From the NCBI RefSeq assembly GCF_002303925.1, contig NZ_MRCS01000041.1, forward strand, positions 1 to 62,899: a stretch of DNA of 62,899 bases, read 5' to 3'. The stretch's first letter is position 1. Each line of letters begins with the position of its first letter. Below the pieces are notes generated by a model. The model saw only the letters and a list, made by a program, of their open reading frames with translations. It ran no database searches and had not been told where the DNA came from. The position numbers were made by a program, and so were the translations under genes. The DNA is from Pseudomonas sp. ACN8 (GTDB lineage: Bacteria > Pseudomonadota > Gammaproteobacteria > Pseudomonadales > Pseudomonadaceae). This document shows, in pieces, positions 42,518-51,136 of the stretch.

Positions 42518-42545
42518 ATTATGCTTTTGTATACAAAGAATGCAA
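42518..42545 (-). promoter_or_regulatory. Promoter with TTGTATACAA operator before the purine permease
   Basis: On the minus strand, TTGCAT (42540-42545), a 16-base spacer and CATAAT (42518-42523). The perfect palindrome TTTGTATACAAA (42526-42537) fills the spacer, an ideal position for repression. The gene starts about 115 bases downstream. Confidence 0.7.
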
Positions 42546-42606
42546 ATAATGTTTTTGGTTTTGTTTACGAAAAGTTTGGCTTTAGGGATATATCGCCTTT
42601 GGTCTC

Positions 42607-42676
42607 ATCGCCAGCAGGCTGGCTCCCACAGGTTTTGTGTACGCCCAGATCACTGTGGGAGCCAGCCTGCTGGCAT
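42607..42676. repeat. Inside-out REP pair, GCCAGC stem variant
   Basis: ATCGCCAGCAGGCTGGCTCC ... GGAGCCAGCCTGCTGGCATT. The stem is GCCAGC/GCTGGC, a third compensated version, in the same reversed order as the pairs at 36759 and 40263. Confidence 0.9.
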
Positions 42677-42741
42677 TGGGGCAAGAGCAATCATCTGCGG
42701 CCTCGGGCGATTGGCGGCAGTGGTTCGACAGGCGCAAACGG

Positions 42742-42787
42742 CCAGATAAAAATAAACCGGCTCAGGGGCCGGTTTATTTTTATCTGG
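42742..42787 (-). terminator. Long perfect hairpin terminator
   Basis: CCAGATAAAAATAAACCGG, an 8-base loop, and the exact complement give a 19-bp stem with T-rich arms on both strands. It probably ends the glutaredoxin-like gene on the minus strand, and could work in both directions. Confidence 0.88.
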
Positions 42788-42839
42788 AATTGACGGCGCT
42801 TGTACCGGCCTTATCGCCAGCAGCCCCATCACAGAAACA

Positions 42840-43211
42840 TCAGGCTGCAGCGAAACGCTTGTCCAGATAATCAATGATCACCTTGGACTCATACATCCAG
42901 GTGGTCTGGCCATTCTCTTCAATGCGCAGGCACGGCACCTTGATCTTGCCACCTTGCTCGAGCAAGGCCTGGCGATCCTGTTCGTTGTTCTTCGCATCGC
43001 GAAGGGCCACCGGCACATTCAGGCGGCGCAGGGTGCGGCGAGTCTTCACGCAGAACGGGCAGGCGTGGAATTGATACAGGGTCAGACCCTTTGCGGCGGA
43101 TTCGACCTGAGCCTGAGCAGCGGCGGGGCGCTTCTTCTTGCTTGGGCGAGTAATGAAGTCGATGAAGATGATCAGTTGGCCAAGGCCGACACGAAGCGCT
43201 TTTACGAACAC
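42840..43211 (-). CDS. Membrane-anchored glutaredoxin-like protein
   Basis: 123-residue protein. An N-terminal hydrophobic segment (VGLGQLIIFIDFITRP) and a Lys/Ala-rich linker precede a glutaredoxin/GST-N domain with the redox motif CPFC (YQFHACPFCVKTRRTLRRLN) and the cis-Pro segment IKVPCLRIEENG. It probably performs glutathione-dependent thiol exchange at the inner membrane, facing the cytoplasm. It is flanked by terminators on both sides, so it is monocistronic. Confidence 0.85.
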   Translation of the reverse strand: MFVKALRVGLGQLIIFIDFITRPSKKKRPAAAQAQVESAAKGLTLYQFHACPFCVKTRRTLRRLNVPVALRDAKNNEQDRQALLEQGGKIKVPCLRIEENGQTTWMYESKVIIDYLDKRFAAA

Positions 43212-43270
43212 GTTGAAAGCCTCACGGTGCGAATGAAGAAGGGCGCGCAGCTTACCTGATTTTTTGCAGG

Positions 43271-43304
43271 CGAAAAAAAACCGGCGATGAATGCCGGTTT
43301 TCTT
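43271..43304 (-). terminator. Terminator of folE
   Basis: On the minus strand, AAAACCGGCATTCATCGCCGG is followed by eight T (A run 43273-43280 on the plus strand). It lies 12 bases after the folE stop codon. Confidence 0.9.
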
Positions 43305-43315
43305 CGTGCCGCGAA

Positions 43316-43861
43316 TTACTTGATGAGGCTGAGGAATTCGCTGCGGGTCGCGGCGTTCTCGCGGAACTCACCGAGCATCACTGAAGTGATCATCGACGAA
43401 TTCTGCTTTTCCACACCGCGCATCATCATGCACATGTGCTTGGCCTCGATCACCACCGCTACGCCCAGGGCGCCGGTGACCTGCTGGACCGCATCGGCGA
43501 TCTGGCGGCTGAGGTTTTCCTGGATCTGCAGGCGGCGAGCGTACATATCGACGATGCGCGCGACCTTCGACAGGCCCAAAACCTTGCCGCTCGGGATGTA
43601 GGCAACATGCGCCTTGCCGATGAACGGCAGCAGGTGGTGTTCGCACAACGAGTACAGCTCGATGTCCTTGACCAGCACCATTTCGCTGTTGTCGGAGCTG
43701 AACAGGGCACCGTTGGTGACCTCTTCGAGTGTCTGTTCATAGCCGCGGCAGAGGTACTGCATGGCTTTGGCGGCACGTTTTGGCGTGTCGAGCAGGCCTT
43801 CGCGGGAAACGTCCTCGCCGAGCTGGCCGAGGATCGCCGTGTAATTCTGTTCCAGGGACAT
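43316..43861 (-). CDS. folE: GTP cyclohydrolase I
   Basis: 181-residue enzyme that makes dihydroneopterin triphosphate from GTP, the first step of folate synthesis. Zinc and active-site segments are YSLCEHHLLPFIGKAHVAYI, GLSKVARIVDMYARRLQIQE and KHMCMMMRGVEKQNS. The Cys and His zinc ligands are present, so it is a canonical zinc-dependent FolE1. It is monocistronic with its own terminator. Confidence 0.95.
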   Translation of the reverse strand: MSLEQNYTAILGQLGEDVSREGLLDTPKRAAKAMQYLCRGYEQTLEEVTNGALFSSDNSEMVLVKDIELYSLCEHHLLPFIGKAHVAYIPSGKVLGLSKVARIVDMYARRLQIQENLSRQIADAVQQVTGALGVAVVIEAKHMCMMMRGVEKQNSSMITSVMLGEFRENAATRSEFLSLIK

Positions 43862-43938
43862 GAAACTACCTGTGGGATTTTACGCAAAGGGCAAGGGTAC
43901 GGTGACGGACACGACGCTGCAAGCGTGACGCATCAGCT

Positions 43939-44496
43939 TTACTCGTCGCGACCTTCCATCATGGTGCGTTTGAGCATCACATAAACGGCGCCGGCACCGC
44001 CATGTTTCGCCTGGCACGAGGTGAAGCCGAGCACCTGTGGATGCTGGCGCAGCCAGGTGTTGACGTGGCTTTTGATCATCGGCCGCTTGCCGTCCAGGCG
44101 CACGGCCTTGCCATGGGTGACGCGCACGCAGCGGATTTCGAATCTGGTGGCTTCAGCCAAAAATGCCCAGAGGGTTTCCCGGGCCTTTTCCACGCTCATG
44201 CCGTGCAGGTCGAGGCTGCCTTCGAACGGAATCTGTCCGATCTTGAGCTTGCGCATCTGGCTTTCCTGCACGCCATCGCGAGCCCACATCAGATCGTCTT
44301 CAGGGCCGACGTCGATGACGAACTGATCGGACAGCCCGTCGACGGTGGTGGATTCGGTACGTACGGTCGCCGCTTGACGCAGCTTGGCAATCTGCGCGCG
44401 GTCAGCCTTGGGTTTGCCGGTTTCGGCGCGATCATGCTTGATCGGCTTGACGCCTTGGATCGCGCTTTTGAACAGGGAAAAATCGTCGTCTTGCAT
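43939..44496 (-). CDS. Smr-domain protein (SmrA-like endonuclease)
   Basis: 185-residue soluble protein. A charged N-terminal region precedes the C-terminal Smr domain (about 90-180), which carries SLDLHGMSVEKARETL, RVTHGKAVRL and AKHGGAGAVYVMLK. Smr domains related to MutS2 have nicking nuclease activity, and E. coli SmrA/SmrB belong here; SmrB rescues collided ribosomes. Which of these functions this one has is uncertain. It is immediately upstream of folE on the same strand, with 77 bases between. Confidence 0.86.
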   Translation of the reverse strand: MQDDDFSLFKSAIQGVKPIKHDRAETGKPKADRAQIAKLRQAATVRTESTTVDGLSDQFVIDVGPEDDLMWARDGVQESQMRKLKIGQIPFEGSLDLHGMSVEKARETLWAFLAEATRFEIRCVRVTHGKAVRLDGKRPMIKSHVNTWLRQHPQVLGFTSCQAKHGGAGAVYVMLKRTMMEGRDE

Positions 44497-44574
44497 GTCA
44501 GCCTCCGCGAAGGGCGGCCAGTTTACCCAACTCGAAGCGAATCGGGCGCGACAAAAACGCGCGCGACGCTTGGC

Positions 44575-44895
44575 TCAGTCGTGTTTTTTCATCAGGTGCG
44601 GCGACATGGCCAGTTCCCGGGACTGTCGCGAGCGACGACGGCAACGGCGCCATAGCCAGACACCGAGGTACAGCACGAACAGGCCGATGGCCAGGATCAC
44701 GGCGGCACCGGTGCGGCTGGTGTTCAATTCACCCAGGGCGGGTGCGTGGCCGAGCAGGCTGGCGGCACCGGCCATGGCGAGCAACACGCCGCACATCGCC
44801 AGCAACGCCGCGAACGTCGCGCCGATTCGAAAACGCCAGTTGCTTTGGCCTTTGGGCCGCAAGCGGCGAGCGTCAAAACCATCGGATAACTTCAT
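44575..44895 (-). CDS. Small two-helix membrane protein
   Basis: 106-residue protein with two predicted membrane helices (FRIGATFAALLAMCGVLLAM and GAAVILAIGLFVLYLGVWLW) and an Arg-rich tail (RRCRRRSRQSREL). The ATG at 44893-44895 has GAGGAAGG upstream. An in-frame ATG 15 bases earlier overlaps that ribosome-binding site and is not used. I recognise no family. It lies upstream of the Smr gene on the same strand. Confidence 0.72.
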   Translation of the reverse strand: MKLSDGFDARRLRPKGQSNWRFRIGATFAALLAMCGVLLAMAGAASLLGHAPALGELNTSRTGAAVILAIGLFVLYLGVWLWRRCRRRSRQSRELAMSPHLMKKHD

Positions 44896-45026
44896 TCCGA
44901 CCTTCCTCAATGGGTATCGGCCCTTCGACCGGGAGTTGACCGGGATGTTCCTGAGGCTAAGACAATTACGGCAAATGGGAGGCTTTTGCGGATGAGCGGC
45001 GTTCCAGGCCGCTCATTGAGCGTCGA

Positions 45027-45617
45027 TCAGATCAGTTCACGGGTTAGCGCGAGGGTGGCGAAGTTGTCGCCCATGATCGCCATTTCCGTCTGATGAACGT
45101 GTGCGGCACTCAGCACGCCGCCCTTGTAGGGCAGGTCGCGGGTGGCGCAGGCGTCCTCGACCAGGGTGCAACGGAAGCCCAGGTTCTTGGCGGCACGCAC
45201 CGTGGTGCTGACGCTGGAGTGGCTCATGAAGCCGCAGACGATCAGGTCAAGGGCGCCGAGGTCTTCCAGGCGTTTTGCCAGTTCGGTGCCGTGAAAAGCG
45301 CTTGGCAACAATTTGCCGATGACGGTTTCATCGCCCTGTGGCTCCAGGCCCGGAATGAACTCTCCACCTACGCCCTGGGGGTTGAACAACCCGCCGAGTG
45401 TACCGAGGTGGCGCACATGCACGATCGGCCGGCCGGCGGCGCGGGCAGCGGCGAGCAATTGCTTGATGTTCGCGACAGCTTCATCCATGCCGCTCAGGGC
45501 CAGGGGACCGCTGAGGTATTCTTTCTGGGCATCGATGATGACCAGCGTGGCATGGCTCAGATTGGCCGCTGCATAACCGCGGCCGCTGAGTTGAAACATC
45601 GTTTTTGGAACAGACAT
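45027..45617 (-). CDS. Isochorismatase-like hydrolase with Ser at the nucleophile position
   Basis: 196-residue isochorismatase/cysteine-hydrolase fold protein. The catalytic Asp (LVIIDAQKEYL) and Lys (IGKLLPSAFHGTEL) are present. The segment that normally reads like CGxMTHMCVDST here reads CGFMSHSSVSTT, so the nucleophilic Cys is replaced by Ser. It may be a serine variant or a non-hydrolytic member. The ATG at 45615-45617 follows AAGGAG. It is monocistronic and divergent from prmB. Confidence 0.83.
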   Translation of the reverse strand: MSVPKTMFQLSGRGYAAANLSHATLVIIDAQKEYLSGPLALSGMDEAVANIKQLLAAARAAGRPIVHVRHLGTLGGLFNPQGVGGEFIPGLEPQGDETVIGKLLPSAFHGTELAKRLEDLGALDLIVCGFMSHSSVSTTVRAAKNLGFRCTLVEDACATRDLPYKGGVLSAAHVHQTEMAIMGDNFATLALTRELI

Positions 45618-45855
45618 TCTGGGGCTCCTTGGAGTGGGGCTTTTGCGCCATTGTCCTCTGGCTGAGCGGTTCTGTGAATCGCTACGATCACAGGTGCCGT
45701 CGTTGCTGGCCTGTAGCCTTGTCAATAGTCACGTTTTGTTCAATAGCCTGGCGAAAAAATGGATAACTCCTACATTTGAATCGGTAGTTTCCTGCGTCGT
45801 CGTGACGTCGTTTGACTGGTAGAATCTCCCGTCGATTTTTCTGGAGTTTGCCGTC

Positions 45856-46764
45856 GTGATCACTTCCCGCCTTCGCACCCTGCGTGACCATATCCGTTGG
45901 GCCGTCAGCCGCTTCCATGGGGAGGATCTGTTTTTCGGCCATGGCACTGACAACGCCTGGGACGAAGCCCGGCAATTGGTGTTGGGCGCACTGCACCTGC
46001 CGTGGGAAATCGCCGACAGCTACCTCGACTGCAATCTGGAAGAAGAGGAAGTGGTTCACCTGCAGCTTTTGCTCAAGCGCCGTATCGAAGATCGGGTGCC
46101 GACCGCTTATCTGCTGGGCGAGGCCTGGTTCTGTGGCATGTCGTTCATCGTTGATGAGCGTGTGCTGATCCCGCGCTCACCCATCGGTGAGTTGATCGAA
46201 AACCGCTTTACCCCGTGGCTGGCTACCGAACCTGCGCGGATTCTCGATCTGTGCACCGGTTCCGGTTGCATCGGCATCGCCTGCGCCTACGAATTCCAGC
46301 ATGCCGAGGTGGTGTTGGCGGACCTGTCGTTCGAAGCGCTGGAAGTGGCCAATCAGAACATCGAGCGTCATGGTGTCGATGAGCGTGTGTACACGGTGCA
46401 GGGCGACGGTTTCGAGGGTTTGCCGGGTCAGCGTTTCGACCTGATCGTGTCGAACCCGCCCTACGTCGATGCGGAAGATTTCGCCGACATGCCGGATGAG
46501 TACCAGCACGAACCGGAACTGGGCCTGGCCTGCGGCGATGACGGTTTGAACCTGGTGCGGCGCATGCTCGCCGAAGTGGCGGACCATCTGACCGAGAAGG
46601 GCCTGCTGATTGTCGAAGTGGGCAACAGCCAGGTGCACGTCGAGGCGTTGTACCCGGAAGTCGACTTCGCCTGGCTGGAGTTCGAGCGTGGTGGCCATGG
46701 TGTGTTCATGCTGAGCGCGCAGCAATGCCGGGAGCATCAGGTGTTGTTCGCTTCTCGCGTTTAA
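45856..46764 (+). CDS. prmB: Ribosomal protein L3 glutamine methyltransferase
   Basis: 302-residue SAM-dependent N5-glutamine methyltransferase. A helical N-terminal substrate domain precedes the class I methyltransferase domain with ILDLCTGSGCIGIACAYEF (SAM loop) and the catalytic VSNPPYVDAED (NPPY). The LLGEAWFCGMSF and LIPRSPIGELI segments separate PrmB from PrmC. It methylates Gln150 of L3. The start is GTG. aroC lies about 2 kb downstream; PrmB and AroC are often near each other. Confidence 0.94.
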   Translation: MITSRLRTLRDHIRWAVSRFHGEDLFFGHGTDNAWDEARQLVLGALHLPWEIADSYLDCNLEEEEVVHLQLLLKRRIEDRVPTAYLLGEAWFCGMSFIVDERVLIPRSPIGELIENRFTPWLATEPARILDLCTGSGCIGIACAYEFQHAEVVLADLSFEALEVANQNIERHGVDERVYTVQGDGFEGLPGQRFDLIVSNPPYVDAEDFADMPDEYQHEPELGLACGDDGLNLVRRMLAEVADHLTEKGLLIVEVGNSQVHVEALYPEVDFAWLEFERGGHGVFMLSAQQCREHQVLFASRV

Positions 46765-46770
46765 CCCCCC

Positions 46771-46870
46771 TGTAGGAGCGAGCCTGCTCGCGATGGACTA
46801 AAGGGCGACGCGTTTTTCCAGAAAACACGCGTCATCGTTAACGACCATCGCGAGCAGGCTCGCTCCTACA
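46771..46870. repeat. REP doublet
   Basis: Inverted REP arms around a spacer with CGCGTTTTTCCAGAAAACAC and its near complement, closely similar to the unit at 33215-33314. It lies between convergent genes. Confidence 0.9.
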
Positions 46871-46890
46871 AGGAATGGCCGCACCGCCAA

Positions 46891-47682
46891 CTATCGGTGC
46901 GTGGCAATCCAGATCAACAACCCCGCCTGAAACACCGCAAACGCCACCAGGCAGGTGATGGTGAATCGCAGCCCGGCGTCTTCGCGTTTGTACTTGCTGA
47001 CTTTCTCTTCGTGTTTCTTGAGTTTGACTTCCTGCTCGGCCAGATTCTGCTCGGCTTGCTGGAGCATCTGCGCCGCCTCGAGAATTTCCACGACCTGCAG
47101 TTTTTCGCTGTTCCAGTCGCCAGAGAGGTCGCCGACCTTGACCGGCTTGACGCTGCCTTTCAAATGCTGGGCATCGGCATACACCACGTCGAACCCATGC
47201 ACGCGCAAAAAATGATCGCGGCGCAGGCGGGTGTCTTCGTTCAACGCGTCCTTGTTGTTCAGGTCAAAGCCGTCGACGGTGTAGGTCGGCCAGCGCTTTT
47301 TCGCCCAGTTGATGCCCTGGGCCGCCATGAATCGGCCAATGCCACGGTTCAGCGGTTCGATTTGCAAGCCGCTTTGCGGTCCGAAATGCACGCGTTTTTC
47401 GGCGTGATCGACCCACACGTCCAGATGATTCTGTTCCTTGCGCACGCGCTGGCCGGGCAGGGTGATGCTCATGCGCATCAGGCTGTGCGCCTTATCGTTG
47501 CGCTCGGCATAGCCGAACTCGACAAAGCGCAACGGGCGCCCGCCGGTGTTGCGGTCAGTTTGCAACGGCGCCAGACGGAGCATCTTGTGATGCTCGACGT
47601 GGACGTCCGCCCAGGGCAGCTCGACCGCTGGCGGTGCGTCTTTTTCAGCGCTGGTGTCGGGTGAAGTCTGGGTGTCAGTCAT
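46891..47682 (-). CDS. Conserved hypothetical protein with coiled coil and C-terminal membrane anchor
   Basis: 263-residue protein of no family that I recognise. Residues about 25-180 form a soluble domain rich in charged and aromatic residues. Residues about 195-235 are a heptad-like Glu/Lys/Gln coiled coil (EILEAAQMLQQAEQNLAEQE ... VKLKKHEEKVSKYKRED). The last 25 residues are a single membrane helix (TCLVAFAVFQAGLLIWIATH), so it is probably a tail-anchored inner-membrane protein with a cytoplasmic domain. Confidence 0.72.
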   Translation of the reverse strand: MTDTQTSPDTSAEKDAPPAVELPWADVHVEHHKMLRLAPLQTDRNTGGRPLRFVEFGYAERNDKAHSLMRMSITLPGQRVRKEQNHLDVWVDHAEKRVHFGPQSGLQIEPLNRGIGRFMAAQGINWAKKRWPTYTVDGFDLNNKDALNEDTRLRRDHFLRVHGFDVVYADAQHLKGSVKPVKVGDLSGDWNSEKLQVVEILEAAQMLQQAEQNLAEQEVKLKKHEEKVSKYKREDAGLRFTITCLVAFAVFQAGLLIWIATHR

Positions 47683-47781
47683 AACGGCGAGATCCTGTCC
47701 AAGCTCAGCTTGTCGCCAACCAATGTGTTGGCGACAAAGGCTTATCGGCCGTTTTTCCCAGGACTGGAGGGTAAAGAGGGG

Positions 47782-48735
47782 TTAACTGGCACGAAGTCCG
47801 TCAATAAACCCGAGGATTCGCGTGCCCAGTTCCGCCGCCAGGGGCAACTGCGGGTCTTTATAGGAGGCCATCTGGCGTTTGACGTCGTTGGGCACGATGC
47901 GCATGACGTGGTTCATGCCCTCGATCAGCGCCAGTTCGGCGTCCGGCTTGGCCGCCTTGAGCAACCTTGCGTCATTGACACCGACCTGGATGTCGTTGCT
48001 GCCCTGGATGATCAGCGCCGGCATCTTCAGCTTGGCAAACGCCGCGGCCGGGTCCTGGCGGAACAGGGAAATCAGGTAAGGCTGCACACTCGGGCGGAAA
48101 ATCGCCTGCAAGGGTGGCGGCACATTGTCGTCGGGTTTCCCGGCCTTGAGGCTGTCGAGCAATTCATTGCTGCGCAGCATCAGCGGTTGTGGCAGGCGGT
48201 TGCCCAGTTGCTCGCGAATGACCTGATCCACCGGCCTTGCGCTGCCGGAGACAGAAATCACCGCATCGGCATCGATATCCGGCGCAGCGAGGCTGGCGAC
48301 CAAAGCGCCTTCGCTGTGACCCAGCACGATCAGTTGGCCGAAACGCGGATCGGTCTTGAGCTTGCGGCCCCAGGCCTGTGCATCGGCCACGTAGGCTTCC
48401 ACCGTCAGGTTGCGTTCATCCGGGGTCGCCGCCAGGCTCGCGGCCACGCCGCGCTTGTCGTAACGCACGCTGGCGATGTTGTGTTTGGCCAGCACCCAGG
48501 CCAGGCGCTTGAGGCTGTCATTGCGCCCGCCGTCGGTATTGTTTCCGTCACGGTCCGTAGGGCCGGAGCCGGAAATGATCAGCACAACCGGCACCGGATT
48601 GTCGGACTTTGGCAGCAACAGCGAGCCGAAAAGCTCGCCGGTGCCCGTATCCAGTGTGATCGGTCGTTGCAGGACAGTCGCCTGGGCGAAGCCGGAAATC
48701 AGGGTAAGGCTCAAGGCTAGAACTCGCAGCATCAT
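47782..48735 (-). CDS. Secreted alpha/beta hydrolase
   Basis: 317-residue alpha/beta hydrolase with a signal peptide (LRVLALSLTLISGFAQA). The oxyanion region is IISGSGPTDRDGNN, the nucleophile elbow is VLGHSEGALVAS (Ser in GHSEG), the acid is near IQGSNDIQV, and the His is in EGMNHVMR. GSGPTDRDGN is typical of a periplasmic esterase group. Two tandem ATGs (48733-48735 and 48730-48732) are possible starts; neither has a strong ribosome-binding site. It is divergent from aroC. Confidence 0.82.
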   Translation of the reverse strand: MMLRVLALSLTLISGFAQATVLQRPITLDTGTGELFGSLLLPKSDNPVPVVLIISGSGPTDRDGNNTDGGRNDSLKRLAWVLAKHNIASVRYDKRGVAASLAATPDERNLTVEAYVADAQAWGRKLKTDPRFGQLIVLGHSEGALVASLAAPDIDADAVISVSGSARPVDQVIREQLGNRLPQPLMLRSNELLDSLKAGKPDDNVPPPLQAIFRPSVQPYLISLFRQDPAAAFAKLKMPALIIQGSNDIQVGVNDARLLKAAKPDAELALIEGMNHVMRIVPNDVKRQMASYKDPQLPLAAELGTRILGFIDGLRAS

Positions 48736-48863
48736 CGCGCCATCATCCAGAAGATGCCAGTTGGACTCACCGGCACCCATAAGGTTCGAGGATGAACTAC
48801 TTGGGTAGCCTGCGTATACTGGCGCGCATTACGTATTCAGGTTCATTTCACGGAGCGTCCTGC

Positions 48864-49955
48864 ATGTCCGGCAATACCTACGGCAAGCTGTTCACTGTCA
48901 CCACCGCGGGCGAAAGCCATGGCCCGGCGTTGGTCGCCATTGTCGATGGCTGCCCGCCGGGGCTGGAGATATCCCTGGAGGATCTGCAGCGTGACCTGGA
49001 CCGCCGCAAGCCCGGCACCAGCCGCCACACCACCCAGCGCCAGGAAGCCGACGAAGTCGAAATCCTCTCCGGCGTGTTCGAAGGCCGCACCACTGGCTGC
49101 TCGATCGGCCTGTTGATCCGCAACACCGACCAGAAGTCCAAGGACTACTCGGCAATCAAGGATCTGTTCCGCCCGGCTCACGCCGACTACACCTACCACC
49201 ACAAATACGGCGAGCGCGATTATCGCGGCGGTGGTCGCAGCTCGGCCCGGGAAACCGCGATGCGCGTGGCTGCAGGCGCGATTGCGAAAAAATACCTGGC
49301 CAGCCAGGGCATTGTCATTCGCGGCTACATGAGCCAGCTGGGGCCGATTGAAATCCCGTTCAAGACTTGGGATTCGGTAGAAGAGAACGTGTTCTTCAGC
49401 CCGGATCCGGACAAGGTGCCGGAACTTGAGGCCTACATGGACCAGTTGCGCCGCGACCAGGACTCGGTCGGTGCGAAAATCACTGTGGTCGCCGAAGGCG
49501 TGATGCCGGGCCTGGGCGAGCCGATCTTCGACCGCCTCGACGCCGAACTGGCCCATGCGCTGATGAGCATCAACGCGGTCAAGGGCGTGGAAATCGGCGC
49601 CGGTTTCGCCAGCGTCGCCCAGCGCGGCACAGAACATCGCGATGAAATGACCCCGCAAGGTTTCCTCAGCAACAACGCGGGCGGCATTCTCGGCGGCATT
49701 TCCTCCGGTCAGCCCATCGTTGCGCACCTGGCGCTGAAGCCGACGTCGAGCATCACCACGCCGGGCCGTTCCATCGACATCCATGGCAACCCGGTGGAAG
49801 TGATCACCAAGGGCCGTCACGATCCGTGCGTGGGCATCCGCGCCACGCCGATTGCCGAGGCGATGATGGCCATCGTGTTGATGGACCACCTGCTGCGTCA
49901 CCGTGGGCAGAACGCCGATGTGCGTGTGAGCACGCCGGTGCTGGGTCAGCTGTAA
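48864..49955 (+). CDS. aroC: Chorismate synthase
   Basis: 363-residue FMN-dependent enzyme that makes chorismate from 5-enolpyruvylshikimate-3-phosphate, the last shikimate step. Family signatures are GESHGPALVAIVDGCPPG, RYRGGGRSSARETAMRVA-type sequence (here DYRGGGRSSARETAMRVAAG) and RHDPCVGIRATPIAEAM. I start at the ATG at 48864 (MSGNTYGKLFTVTT), preceded by CGGAG; upstream in-frame codons do not match the family. Confidence 0.97.
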   Translation: MSGNTYGKLFTVTTAGESHGPALVAIVDGCPPGLEISLEDLQRDLDRRKPGTSRHTTQRQEADEVEILSGVFEGRTTGCSIGLLIRNTDQKSKDYSAIKDLFRPAHADYTYHHKYGERDYRGGGRSSARETAMRVAAGAIAKKYLASQGIVIRGYMSQLGPIEIPFKTWDSVEENVFFSPDPDKVPELEAYMDQLRRDQDSVGAKITVVAEGVMPGLGEPIFDRLDAELAHALMSINAVKGVEIGAGFASVAQRGTEHRDEMTPQGFLSNNAGGILGGISSGQPIVAHLALKPTSSITTPGRSIDIHGNPVEVITKGRHDPCVGIRATPIAEAMMAIVLMDHLLRHRGQNADVRVSTPVLGQL

Positions 49956-49984
49956 ATGGTTGACTTCATGGTCGCAGCCGTCTG

Positions 49985-51136
49985 ATGGCGACTGCGGCGC
50001 TCCCGTACTGGCGGCTCTCCAGTTTCTATTTGTTCTATTTCGCCTTGCTCGGTTCGACAGCGCCGTTCCTGGCGCTGTACTTCGATCACTTGGGTTTCAG
50101 CGCCGCGCGGATCGGCGAGCTGGTAGCGATCCCTATGCTGATGCGTTGCGTGGCGCCGAATATCTGGGGCTGGCTGGGCGACTACACCGGTCGGCGACTG
50201 GCAATCGTGCGCTTCGGCGCGTTGTGTACGCTGCTGACCTTTTCGCTGATTTTCGTCAGCAAGACCTACGCCTGGCTGGCGATGGTCATGGCCTTGCATG
50301 CGTTCTTCTGGCACGCGGTGTTGCCGCAGTTCGAAGTCATCACCCTGGCGCACTTGCAGGGGCAGACCTCGCGCTACAGCCAGATTCGCTTGTGGGGCTC
50401 GATCGGTTTCATCATCACCGTGGTCGCGCTGGGCCGTTTGTTCGAATGGCTGAGCCTGGACATCTACCCGGCGGCGCTGGTGCTGATCCTGGTCGGCATC
50501 GTGGTCAGCAGTTTGTGGGTGCCTAACGCGCAACCGATTCAGGGTGAACGGTTGACCGGGGAGGGATTTCTCCAGCAACTGCGCAACCCTGGTGTGTTGG
50601 CGTTTTACGGCTGCGTGGCACTGATGCAGATGAGTCACGGGCCGTATTACACGTTCTTGACCTTGCACCTTGAACACCTGAGTTACAGCCGGGGCGTGAT
50701 CGGCATGCTCTGGGCCGTTGGCGTGGTGGCCGAAGTGTTGATGTTTTTGGCCATGAGCAAGATCCTCGCGCGGTTTTCCTTGCGCCGGGTGCTGATGGCG
50801 AGTTTTCTGCTGGCGGCGTTGCGCTGGTTGCTGCTCGGGTCGTTGGCCGAATTCCTTTGGGTATTGCTGTTTGCCCAGGTATTGCACGCGGCGACGTTCG
50901 GCAGCTTTCACGCCGCTGCCATTTCATTCGTGCAACGTAGCTTCGGCGCGCGCCAGCAAGGCCAGGGCCAGGCGCTGTATGCCGCGTTGGCCGGCACAGG
51001 CGGTGCGTTGGGCGCGTTGTATTCCGGCTACAGCTGGAATGCCCTCGGCGCGGCATGGACCTTTAGTATTGCCAGTCTCGCAGCCGTCGCGGCTGCCGTT
51101 ATCATTGCCACACGCATGCAAGAGGACAGGCCATGA
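49985..51136 (+). CDS. MFS transporter, HcaT-like
   Basis: 383-residue inner-membrane protein with about 12 helices, of the MFS_1-like group that includes E. coli HcaT. It begins LSSFYLFYFALLGSTAPFLA and has the loop motif GWLGDYTGRRLAIVRFGALC between helices 2 and 3. The substrate is unknown; annotation as a phenylpropionate transporter rests on similarity only. It lies 29 bases after aroC and overlaps mtnB by four bases (ATGA), so it may serve methionine salvage or simply share the transcript. Confidence 0.85.
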   Translation: MATAALPYWRLSSFYLFYFALLGSTAPFLALYFDHLGFSAARIGELVAIPMLMRCVAPNIWGWLGDYTGRRLAIVRFGALCTLLTFSLIFVSKTYAWLAMVMALHAFFWHAVLPQFEVITLAHLQGQTSRYSQIRLWGSIGFIITVVALGRLFEWLSLDIYPAALVLILVGIVVSSLWVPNAQPIQGERLTGEGFLQQLRNPGVLAFYGCVALMQMSHGPYYTFLTLHLEHLSYSRGVIGMLWAVGVVAEVLMFLAMSKILARFSLRRVLMASFLLAALRWLLLGSLAEFLWVLLFAQVLHAATFGSFHAAAISFVQRSFGARQQGQGQALYAALAGTGGALGALYSGYSWNALGAAWTFSIASLAAVAAAVIIATRMQEDRP

